Source of the DNA: Planctomycetota bacterium
GTDB taxonomy: Bacteria; Planctomycetota; Phycisphaerae; WQYP01; JAJZKY01
Direction: 5' to 3'
NCBI GenBank assembly: GCA_021803885.1
Contig: JAJZKY010000382.1
Coordinates: 1 to 5,402, forward strand
Length of the DNA stretch: 5,402 nt
Below the pieces are notes generated by a model. The model was not told where the DNA came from and made no database searches. It was given only the letters and a program-made list of their open reading frames with translations. Position 1 is the stretch's first letter, and each line of letters starts with the position of its first letter. Of the stretch, positions 1-5,402 are shown piece by piece. A program made the translations under genes and the position numbers.

Positions 1-711
1 AAATCCAATCCGCACGGGCCTCAGTTCAGCAATGCCCTTTTCAACAAAGTGGTGAGCCGCTATGTGCACAAGGGCGGCTGGGTGGATTACAAGGGTTTGG
101 CGGCTCACCCACAAAATCTCAATGCCTACCTTGCCGCATTAGCCAAGGCACCGTTTGCCGCATTGGGCCGCAATAATAAATTAGCCCTGCTCATCAACGC
201 CTACAACGCCTTTACGCTTCACCTGATGCTGAAATACTATCCGCACATAAAGTCCATTATGGACATTCCCTCATCGGCACGGTGGGTTTATGTGCATTGG
301 AATATCGGCGGCAAACTCTACAGCCTGGATCAGATTGAACTGATGCTCCGCAAGGATTTTGCCGACCCACGCATCCACTTCTGCATCAATTGCGCTTCCA
401 TTGGCTGCCCCCCGCTCCGGCAGGATGCCTATGAGGCGGCCACCATTAATGCGCAACTGCAGTCGCAGGCTGAACTGGTCAACAATACCCCGCGCTGGGT
501 ACGGCTGTCAGCCAATGGCAAAACACTGCATCTCACACGCATTTATGACTGGTACAGCGGGGATTTCACACAGGCGGCCGGGTCGGTTATGAAATTTGTC
601 GCCCGCTTCAACAAGCAGGTCGCGGCGGAACTTACAGCCGGGCATCCGCCCACCATCGTCTATAAGAGCTACGATTGGAACATGGACAACATCACCAATC
701 GGCCATCCTGA
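1..711 (+). CDS. DUF547 domain-containing protein, 5'-partial
   Basis: This is the C-terminal 236 codons of a DUF547-family (PF04784) protein; the reading frame is open back to base 1. A GTG at 49 could serve as a start, but the 16 codons before it (ending FSNALFNKVV) already look like the usual DUF547 lead-in before 'YV..G.VDY.GL', so I treat the gene as running off the left edge. Visible family marks, numbered within the fragment, are YVHKGGWVDYKGL (21-33), LLINAYNAFTLH (63-74), IGGKLYSLDQIE (102-113), the Cys-rich core HFCINCASIGCPPLR (126-140) and LTRIYDWYSGDF (178-189). The function of DUF547 is not established; many members have a signal peptide, which here would lie outside the window. 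The tail after the domain is short. The flavoprotein gene follows after 48 bp on the same strand, which suggests co-transcription. Family assignment is firm; the role is unknown. Confidence 0.9.
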   Translation, partial: KSNPHGPQFSNALFNKVVSRYVHKGGWVDYKGLAAHPQNLNAYLAALAKAPFAALGRNNKLALLINAYNAFTLHLMLKYYPHIKSIMDIPSSARWVYVHWNIGGKLYSLDQIELMLRKDFADPRIHFCINCASIGCPPLRQDAYEAATINAQLQSQAELVNNTPRWVRLSANGKTLHLTRIYDWYSGDFTQAAGSVMKFVARFNKQVAAELTAGHPPTIVYKSYDWNMDNITNRPS

Positions 712-750
712 ACTTTTGGGAACCAGCGAAGTACCGCCAAATAATGAGTT

Positions 751-754
751 GGAG
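751..754 (+). promoter_or_regulatory. Ribosome binding site of the flavoprotein gene
   Basis: GGAG lies 5 bases before the ATG at 760 and supports that start. The rest of the 48-bp gap after the DUF547 stop shows no clear promoter or terminator, in keeping with read-through from the DUF547 gene. Confidence 0.6.
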
Positions 755-759
755 CGTTC

Positions 760-2286
760 ATGACCACATACCAACATCCCTCCATCCTTGATGGAGATGC
801 GCAAGATGCACGTCTGGCCGCCAATGTGCACCCGGCAGGCTGGGTTAATCCAACCCCCGCATCACGTTATGACATGGTGGTGATTGGGGGCGGGACGGCG
901 GGGTTGGTTTGTGCCGCGGGTGCCGCCGGGCTTGGTGCCAAGGTGGCACTGATTGAAAAGGAGTTGATGGGTGGCGACTGCCTAAACGTCGGTTGTGTGC
1001 CGTCCAAGGCGCTGATCCATGCAGCGCGGCTGGTTGCCGACTCGCGCCGGCTTGCCAGGCTAGCGTCCTCTGCACCAAATAGTACTCCTGCTGATTTTCC
1101 CGCCATGATGGAGCACCTCCGAACTTTGCGCGCCGATATCAGTGCGCATGATTCTGCCGATCGCTTCAAGCAACTCGGCGTCGATGTGTTCATGGGCGCA
1201 GGAATATTTGTTGACGGTAGCACCGTGGAAGTCGCCGGTGCAAGGCTCACATTCAAGCGGGCGGTTATTGCCTCCGGTGCGCGGGCTTTTTTGCCCCCGA
1301 TTCCCGGCTTGGCGGAAGCGAAAGCGTTTACCAACGAGACGATTTTCACCCTGACGTCCCTGCCGGAGAAAATGGTGGTCATCGGGGCCGGGCCGATCGG
1401 CTGCGAGTTGGCGCAGGCGTTTGCGCGGCTTGGCTCGGCGGTCACCGTCTTAACCGATGGATCAACCATACTGCCGCGTGAAGACCCCGATGCGGGCAAA
1501 ATCGTCGAGGAGAGCCTGCGGCAGGACGGTGTGAAAGTGATCACCCATGCCAAAATAACCGCCGTAAAAAGGCAGGCGGCGCAATCTCTCATTGAACTCA
1601 CCCGCCAAGGTGCGTCGGAGCAAATCTCCGCCGATGCGGTACTGATTGCCGTGGGCCGGGCACCCAATGTGGAGGCCCTTAATTTATCGGCGGCGGGTGT
1701 GGAATTTGATCTTCGCCAAGGCGTAAAGGTGGATGCCTGTCTGCGTACCACTAACAAAAAGATTTTCGCGGCCGGTGATGTCTGTTCCCAATATAAATTT
1801 ACGCACGCCGCCGATGCGCTGGCGCGGATCGTCATACAAAATGCCCTGTTTTTCGGCCGGAAAAAGGCCTCCAGTTTGCTGATCCCATGGTGTACCTATA
1901 CGACACCGGAAGTGGCCCATGTCGGCTTGACGGCCGCCGCCGCCGCGCGTAACCCCGGCGATATTCAAACCGTGTACATCCCCATGGATACGGTGGATCG
2001 CGCCGTGCTTGATGGTGAGGGTGAGGGCTTTCTCAAGGTGTATGCGGATAAAAATAAGGGGCGCATCCTCGGCGCAACACTGGTTGGAGCCCACGCCGGA
2101 GAGATGATATCTGAATTGACGGTGGCCATGACGGCGGGTGTGCCATTGGGCAGGCTCGGATCGGTAATTCACCCGTATCCCACACAGGCCGAAATTATTA
2201 AGCGCGCCGGCGACGCATTCAACCGTCAGCGGCTGACACCCCGCACGGCCGGTCTATTGCGGTTTATATTAAAACTTAACCGGTAA
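760..2286 (+). CDS. MerA-like FAD-dependent pyridine nucleotide-disulfide oxidoreductase
   Basis: A complete 508-residue class I flavoprotein disulfide reductase, expected to be a cytosolic homodimer that passes electrons from NAD(P)H through FAD to a cysteine pair. In order: a 37-residue lead-in; the FAD dinucleotide fold GGGTAG (43-48); the redox-active CLNVGC (Cys74, Cys79) within GGDCLNVGCVPSK; ASGARA (171-176); the NAD(P)H fold GAGPIG (209-214); the second FAD motif FAAGD (336-340); and the dimerisation domain ending in HPYPTQAE (471-478). The stretch GSAVTVLTDG...REDPDAG (225-246) closely resembles mercuric reductase. Unlike classical MerA it has no N-terminal heavy-metal-associated domain and no C-terminal vicinal cysteines (it ends LKLNR). 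The residue before the final 'PT' is Tyr473, where lipoamide dehydrogenase and glutathione reductase have the catalytic His; MerA also has Tyr there (FPYLT). Automatic annotation would say 'mercuric reductase', but the substrate is unknown. Start chosen from the GGAG at 751. Confidence 0.9.
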   Translation: MTTYQHPSILDGDAQDARLAANVHPAGWVNPTPASRYDMVVIGGGTAGLVCAAGAAGLGAKVALIEKELMGGDCLNVGCVPSKALIHAARLVADSRRLARLASSAPNSTPADFPAMMEHLRTLRADISAHDSADRFKQLGVDVFMGAGIFVDGSTVEVAGARLTFKRAVIASGARAFLPPIPGLAEAKAFTNETIFTLTSLPEKMVVIGAGPIGCELAQAFARLGSAVTVLTDGSTILPREDPDAGKIVEESLRQDGVKVITHAKITAVKRQAAQSLIELTRQGASEQISADAVLIAVGRAPNVEALNLSAAGVEFDLRQGVKVDACLRTTNKKIFAAGDVCSQYKFTHAADALARIVIQNALFFGRKKASSLLIPWCTYTTPEVAHVGLTAAAAARNPGDIQTVYIPMDTVDRAVLDGEGEGFLKVYADKNKGRILGATLVGAHAGEMISELTVAMTAGVPLGRLGSVIHPYPTQAEIIKRAGDAFNRQRLTPRTAGLLRFILKLNR

Positions 2287-2298
2287 TGCTGGCGGTTA
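2277..2298. terminator. Small inverted repeat spanning the convergent stop codons
   Basis: TAACCG (2277-2282) and CGGTTA (2293-2298) form a perfect 6-bp inverted repeat with a 10-base loop. It covers the stop codons of both converging genes. On the minus strand it is followed by AGTTTTAATAT, a loose T-rich run; on the plus strand there is no T tract. The stem is short, so it is at best a weak bidirectional terminator. Confidence 0.25.
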
Positions 2299-3033
2299 TT
2301 GCTCCGACAGGGCTGACGCCCCTGTTGGCCTGATCGCATGCATAAGTTCCCGGCGCAGAGTGATGTCTGCTGAAGATGACGATTTCTGCAGGCGGGCAAG
2401 CAGATTCGCCAGATCATCGGGATGATCAATATCAGCTACGGGGGGCAGCTCCTTCATTTCGGCCCCTTGCCGAGTCGCCGCCTCGCGCGTCTGGGCCGCC
2501 ACCATCGCGGTGCTCCATGTGATGCCATCAAAAAGAGCCGGGCCACCCGTCGGCATTCCAATGACCACATATCCCCCATCGTTCGACGGTATCATGATGC
2601 AGTAACCTCGCCGCACCTCGCGCGCCGCCCACAGGAGTTGGTCGGTCGTTAATTCCGGTGCATCCGCCCCCAAAAATAGGCATCCACCCGCATGCGTTTC
2701 CGCCAAAGTATTCTGCCCCTGCCTGAGCCGATCACCCAGATCGCCGGCACTCTGCGCGACCTTCAACCATCGAGACCACGCGTGCCACGATTCAATCGAA
2801 TGAGGAGGGTCAAACAACAGCACCAATTGCAGATGCTGGTCGCGATTTGCTGTCTGTTCGCACACACGGCGCACGTGCTTCAGAAATACCCGGTAAACTT
2901 GCGCCGCATTCTGCGCCGAAAGTTGCGGGGTCAGCCGCGTTTTAACGCGCCCGGCAACCGCCTCCTTTGCCACCAGAATCAATGCTATGCGCCCGGCATC
3001 TGCCCCAGCGTTTACGATTTGGGTATCAGACAT
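2296..3033 (-). CDS. TIGR04282 / DUF2064 family glycosyltransferase-like protein
   Basis: A complete 245-residue soluble protein of the GT-A / nucleotidyltransferase-like fold (DUF2064, PF09837; TIGR04282, 'arsenosugar biosynthesis-associated glycosyltransferase'). Marks in order: the N-terminal strand IALILVAKEAVAGRVKTRL with KTRLTP (31-36), GDLGDRL (97-103), FLGADAPEL (120-128; the usual form has G-S/T-D-x-P), NDGGYVVIG (151-159), ITWST (171-175) and DIDHPDDL (201-208). The last 30 residues or so look like a poorly conserved tail. The family resembles the guanylyltransferase CofC, so it may transfer or activate a sugar or nucleotide; the actual substrate has not been shown to my knowledge. 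The ATG at 3033 is preceded by GAGGGAG (3035-3041). The start lies inside the end of the upstream TIGR04283 gene (22-bp overlap), which points to translational coupling. No aspartate key to the family looks lost. Confidence 0.88.
   Translation of the reverse strand: MSDTQIVNAGADAGRIALILVAKEAVAGRVKTRLTPQLSAQNAAQVYRVFLKHVRRVCEQTANRDQHLQLVLLFDPPHSIESWHAWSRWLKVAQSAGDLGDRLRQGQNTLAETHAGGCLFLGADAPELTTDQLLWAAREVRRGYCIMIPSNDGGYVVIGMPTGGPALFDGITWSTAMVAAQTREAATRQGAEMKELPPVADIDHPDDLANLLARLQKSSSSADITLRRELMHAIRPTGASALSEQ
2304..2328. terminator. Hairpin just after the flavoprotein gene
   Basis: CCGACAGGG (2304-2312) pairs with CCCTGTTGG (2320-2328) around a 7-base loop, giving 9 pairs including one G-T. 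It starts 18 bases after the flavoprotein stop and lies inside the last codons of the minus-strand DUF2064 gene. Neither side has a T tract, so it is not a textbook rho-independent terminator; it could protect the 3' end or pause transcription between the converging genes. Confidence 0.35.
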
Positions 3034-3824
3034 GCTCCCTCATCCTGTATTGGCTTTCGGTGGGCGGCGTACCGTGTGGCAGTCAGCCAGTTCCGCAGCG
3101 TGGTTTTTATGATGCCCCTTTGCCAGTGCCGACCACTGATAAGTACCGGCGTTTTAATACGCATCGGAGGTGTGATTTTTCGCAGCCGCAGCGATAATTC
3201 AATATCTTCCATATTCGGTTGGCCGGGCCAACCACCACTTTGGGCCAGCAAATCCACCCCGACAAACATTAGTTGGTCACCGTAGGGCAGGTGCAGGCTC
3301 GCCCCGCGCCAGTTGTTGCCCCATTCTACCACGCGGTATCGCCAACGCCGATCGTCAATACGGTGCCCCATCCAGCCCCACAGGTGCCGGGCGTCGGCCG
3401 TCATCCCCTCGACCATGGCAACTCGGGTATCAATCGCCACTCGCATATCGGCGTGGCATACCATTAAAACATCCACGTTTGCGTTCTGTAATAGCCACGC
3501 AATGCCGCGATTGATGACCGAACCACGTCGCGAATCTTCGGCATGCAGGTAATGTATTCCCTGCAGCCGCATGTCGGCCGCCAAGTCGGCGATTCCATCA
3601 CCATCCACCAACACAATTTGATCACCCGCCAGCCGGAATGGCTCCAGTGACTGCAGGCAAGACGGCAAAAGTGCCTGATCCCCCTTGCAAGGTATCACAA
3701 TGCCGATGCGCCAACCTGAATTCCGGGCCGGGTCATCAAGATGGTGGAACACCACCGATCGACCGGTCTGCCCGGCGGATGCTCTGCGTTTCGCTTGCCG
3801 AAAGTTGTACATGCAGCCCACCAT
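3012..3824 (-). CDS. TIGR04283 family glycosyltransferase 2-like protein
   Basis: A 270-residue family 2 (GT-A fold) glycosyltransferase of the TIGR04283 type, expected to be cytosolic and to use a nucleotide sugar. Marks in order: IGIVIPCKGDQALLPSCLQSL (40-60), VLVDGDG (71-77), RRGSVINRGIAWLLQNA (99-115), the metal-binding DxD-like site CHADM (123-127; usual form LHADT), LPYGDQLMFV (179-188), GGWPGQPNMEDIELSLRLR (197-215, with the ED pair typical of this family) and GRHWQRGIIKTT (231-242). Several positions depart from the usual form: VDGDG where VDGGS is common, and Cys-Met around the HAD. Most family members begin just before the first strand, so the first 37 residues are an extra Arg-rich lead-in. 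The ATG at 3824 has GGAG only one base upstream; the ATG at 3812 (Met5) has GGTGG about 5 bases upstream and is a good alternative. The frame is closed by a TAA at about 3857, so the gene cannot extend further. It precedes and overlaps the DUF2064 gene. Confidence 0.88.
   Translation of the reverse strand: MVGCMYNFRQAKRRASAGQTGRSVVFHHLDDPARNSGWRIGIVIPCKGDQALLPSCLQSLEPFRLAGDQIVLVDGDGIADLAADMRLQGIHYLHAEDSRRGSVINRGIAWLLQNANVDVLMVCHADMRVAIDTRVAMVEGMTADARHLWGWMGHRIDDRRWRYRVVEWGNNWRGASLHLPYGDQLMFVGVDLLAQSGGWPGQPNMEDIELSLRLRKITPPMRIKTPVLISGRHWQRGIIKTTLRNWLTATRYAAHRKPIQDEGACLIPKS
3035..3041 (-). promoter_or_regulatory. Ribosome binding site of the DUF2064 gene
   Basis: Read on the minus strand, GAGGGAG ends one base before the ATG at 3033; its GAGG part sits 4 bases away, close to a workable spacing. 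It lies within the coding sequence of the upstream glycosyltransferase and supports the overlapping start. Confidence 0.5.
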
Positions 3825-3846
3825 GCTCCAGCCGCCGCCTGAACCT

Positions 3847-3874
3847 TTGTCTTAGTCGTCCCAACCCATATGAT
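3847..3874 (+). promoter_or_regulatory. Candidate sigma70-type promoter for the membrane glycosyltransferase gene
   Basis: TTGTCT (3847-3852) as -35 and TATGAT (3869-3874) as -10 are separated by 16 bases; the -10 has one mismatch to TATAAT and the -35 has two to TTGACA. Transcription would start near 3881, which would exclude the ATG at 3870 and favour GTG 3948 or 3999. Predicted by eye only, and it assumes an E. coli-like sigma factor. Confidence 0.3.
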
Positions 3875-3887
3875 CTTACGTAGAAAA

Positions 3888-3902
3888 ATATCGATTGGAT
3901 AT
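3888..3902. repeat. Short inverted repeat, possible operator
   Basis: ATATC and GATAT flank a 5-base centre (GATTG). The repeat lies just after the predicted transcription start of the plus-strand gene, a position where a repressor could act. It is short and in AT-rich sequence, so chance is a real possibility. Confidence 0.15.
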
Positions 3903-3998
3903 GGTGATCTATGCCCCACTTCTTGTACATCTCTCTCAACTTCAGGTGTGGCGCTGGGTATCATCCAACCAATCGAAAATCCGGGGGAACTGAAACTG

Positions 3999-5402
3999 GT
4001 GGCAGGTAGGCATATTACTCCATCCCGCGCATCGAACGTCCTGCTGGTAATCACGGGCGTGGTGCTGGTTTTGGCCGCCGTCCTGCTGGGCTGGTCCGCA
4101 ATCATCGCCGAGGCACTTAACTCGCAGGTGCCCCGGATTCCTCTGGTTGCAGGAAGCGTCGGTGTTGGCCTGCTTTTTGTCGCCAGCGCCATGTGCATGA
4201 AATTTGTGCAGCCGCGCTGGATGCTGTTTTGGATCGTTCTTGTCGGGGCTGCCGCACGGCTGGTATTAATCCCCGCGCCGCCCGTGCGCCAAACCGATTG
4301 CCTCCGCTACCTGTGGGATGGACTGGTTTGGACACACGGCTACAACCCATGGGCGCAAAGCCCGGCTGCGGCCCTGTCCAATAAGGCAGCCGGTCTTCCC
4401 GCTGGCCTGCACACCTTGGCCATTCGGCACCGGGCACTAATTTCGCACATCAACCACCGCAAGCTTCCCACCATTTACCCCCCGGTAAGCGAAGCGGTAT
4501 TTGCTATCGCCGCCTTTATGGCGCCGTCCAGCACCATTATGCTCAAATGGTGGCTTGTGCTTTTTGATGCCGGCACGGCGGTGGCCATCGGCTTGACGCT
4601 GCGCCATTTACGGCTGCCGTCCGGCTGGTTGCTGCTTTACTGGTGGAATCCGATGGTCATTAACTCCTTTGCCAATGAAGCTCATCTGGATTCGATAGCC
4701 CTTTTTTTTGTGGCCCTGTTCTTTCTGCTGCTGGTAAGTGACTGCGCCATCTGGGCATGTGTGGCGCTGGGTTTGGCGATTGGGGCCAAATTCTGGCCGT
4801 TGGTATTCATCTCTATTGTAATACGAAAATACTGGAAATATCCCAAACGCCTGGCCGCAACGCTGGTAGCGTTAATACTCTCCACATGCATCGCGCTATC
4901 CCCCATGCTGCTCACCGGCCCCCGCGCGTTTATTTCCGTGCAGGCCTACGCCCATTACTGGCAAGCCAACGATCTGGTGTTTCACCTTATCTCACATGTG
5001 TGGAGCGGGCTTATGACATCCTGGTTCGCAGCTCAGCGTGCCAGCCGGATGACGGTGATGGTGCTGTACGCATTGGCGGTGTGCGGTCTCATGTGGCGCA
5101 GGCCCAAAGATGAAATTGATTTAATAAAACTGGGTCTCTGGCTCACCGCCCTTATATTTCTGCTTTCCCCCACGGAACTGCCCTGGTACTACACCTGGTT
5201 GACGCCGATGCTTGCGTTAAGTCCGCGCCTCTCGATCCTGCTCTGGTCGTGCACGCTGGGGCTGTATCATCTCAGTTATATTTATCCTGGATTGATATGG
5301 GTTGAACATGCACCGATTATCCTGCTGTTTATTCTTGAGGCCTTTATTCCCACGCTCCGATGGTTCCCCCCGGTCGCACCGGCCGTCCCAGCCACCAACA
5401 GA
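3999..5402 (+). CDS. GT-C fold membrane glycosyltransferase (GT87/DUF2029/MptB-like), 3'-partial
   Basis: The frame is open from 3843 to the last base with no stop in the window. From GTG 3999 it gives 468 residues. It is a polytopic inner-membrane protein: hydrophobic segments recur about every 25-40 residues (e.g. 14-36, 48-67, 74-91, 164-200, 233-272, 287-305, 353-365, 378-390, 411-427). Family marks are an acidic first loop D100 followed by RYLWDG (103-108), GYNPWAQSP (114-122), YPPVSEAVF (160-168), YWWNPMVINSFANEAHLDS (214-232) with the N-x-x-H-x-D pattern, GAKFWPLVF (262-270) and PTELPWYYTWLTP (391-403). These match GT-C enzymes that take mannose or glucose from a polyprenyl-phosphate donor on the outer face of the membrane. 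The start is uncertain: GTG 3999 has GGGGGA (3983-3988) 10 bases upstream; ATG 3870 and GTG 3948 lack a clear ribosome site. The C-terminus (LRWFPPVAPAVPATNR) looks close to its end. Acceptor unknown. Confidence 0.82.
   Translation, partial: MAGRHITPSRASNVLLVITGVVLVLAAVLLGWSAIIAEALNSQVPRIPLVAGSVGVGLLFVASAMCMKFVQPRWMLFWIVLVGAAARLVLIPAPPVRQTDCLRYLWDGLVWTHGYNPWAQSPAAALSNKAAGLPAGLHTLAIRHRALISHINHRKLPTIYPPVSEAVFAIAAFMAPSSTIMLKWWLVLFDAGTAVAIGLTLRHLRLPSGWLLLYWWNPMVINSFANEAHLDSIALFFVALFFLLLVSDCAIWACVALGLAIGAKFWPLVFISIVIRKYWKYPKRLAATLVALILSTCIALSPMLLTGPRAFISVQAYAHYWQANDLVFHLISHVWSGLMTSWFAAQRASRMTVMVLYALAVCGLMWRRPKDEIDLIKLGLWLTALIFLLSPTELPWYYTWLTPMLALSPRLSILLWSCTLGLYHLSYIYPGLIWVEHAPIILLFILEAFIPTLRWFPPVAPAVPATNR

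Larger units (their letters stand above)
3825..3998. other. Divergent intergenic region between two glycosyltransferase genes
   Basis: About 170 bases between the minus-strand TIGR04283 gene and the probable start of the plus-strand membrane glycosyltransferase. The middle (about 3865-3905) is clearly richer in A and T than its surroundings and holds the 6-base palindromes CATATG (3867), TACGTA (3877) and ATCGAT (3890). The plus-strand frame is already open from 3843, so part of this region could be coding if an earlier start (ATG 3870 or GTG 3948) is used. I see a candidate promoter only for the plus strand, none convincing for the minus strand. Confidence 0.55.

Noticed and set aside
867..1835. 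A 322-codon minus-strand open frame
   Set aside because: It is the antisense shadow of the flavoprotein gene; its composition (Ser, Ala, Thr, Pro) is typical of reversed GC-rich coding sequence and it has no motifs.
2013..2027. Tandem GGTGAG-GGTGAG repeat in the flavoprotein gene
   Set aside because: Only two copies, encoding DGEGEG in a loop; it is explained by coding sequence.
760..2286. Naming the flavoprotein merA or lpdA
   Set aside because: It lacks the C-terminal Cys pair of MerA and has Tyr in place of the catalytic His of lipoamide dehydrogenase, so neither symbol is justified.
2692..3285. A 197-codon plus-strand open frame
   Set aside because: It runs antisense across both glycosyltransferase genes, whose motifs are clear; its own translation is Arg/Pro/Gln-rich without domain features.
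3736..3939. A 67-codon minus-strand frame (starting MREMYKKWG) in the intergenic region
   Set aside because: Part of it looks protein-like, but it is Arg-rich, has no family match I know, no ribosome site that I can see, and overlaps the start of the TIGR04283 gene in another frame.
3695..4198. A 167-codon minus-strand open frame covering the divergent region
   Set aside because: It is low in recognisable motifs, rich in Thr/Ser/Pro/Ala, and lies antisense to the well-supported membrane glycosyltransferase and out of frame with the TIGR04283 gene.
1..5402. A mobile element, CRISPR array, tRNA or toxin-antitoxin module
   Set aside because: No terminal inverted repeats with a transposase, no spaced direct repeats, no cloverleaf and no small paired genes were seen.

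Overview
The window reads as ordinary bacterial chromosome, moderately GC-rich and gene-dense, with five protein genes and no RNA gene, CRISPR array, transposase or origin that I could recognise. No gene fixes the taxon. The sequence style of the flavoprotein (N-terminal 'ANVHPAGWVNPTPASRYDMVVIGGG'-like lead-in, no metal-binding head domain) reminds me of reductases from Planctomycetota and related Gram-negative environmental bacteria. That is a recollection, not a search result.

Layout. (1) Positions 1-711, plus strand: the 3' part of a DUF547-domain gene whose start lies outside the window. (2) 760-2286, plus strand: a complete pyridine nucleotide-disulfide oxidoreductase of the mercuric-reductase-like group, 48 bp behind the DUF547 gene and probably in the same operon. 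(3) 2296-3033 and 3012-3824, minus strand: two small soluble glycosyltransferase-like genes of the TIGR04282 (DUF2064) and TIGR04283 types, overlapping by 22 bp. They are transcribed from right to left, so the TIGR04283 gene comes first. This pair converges on the flavoprotein gene with only 9 bp between the stop codons; two small inverted repeats sit at the junction. (4) About 3825-3998: a divergent, locally AT-rich intergenic region with a candidate sigma70-type promoter for the plus strand. (5) About 3999-5402, plus strand: a polytopic membrane protein with the hallmarks of a polyprenol-phosphate-sugar-dependent GT-C glycosyltransferase (GT87/DUF2029/MptB-like). Its reading frame has no stop before the window ends, so a caller that requires a stop would miss it.

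How they may work together. TIGR04282 and TIGR04283 proteins are named after a proposed link to arsenosugar biosynthesis, and they often occur near radical-SAM and oxidoreductase genes. Here they sit beside a MerA-like flavoprotein, a DUF547 protein and a membrane glycosyltransferase, which fits a locus for making or modifying a glycosylated metabolite, lipid or envelope component. No arsenic gene (arsM, arsS, arsR) is visible, so the arsenosugar link is only a family label. The flavoprotein keeps the active-site cysteine pair but lacks the C-terminal cysteine pair of true mercuric reductases, so mercury reduction should not be assumed.
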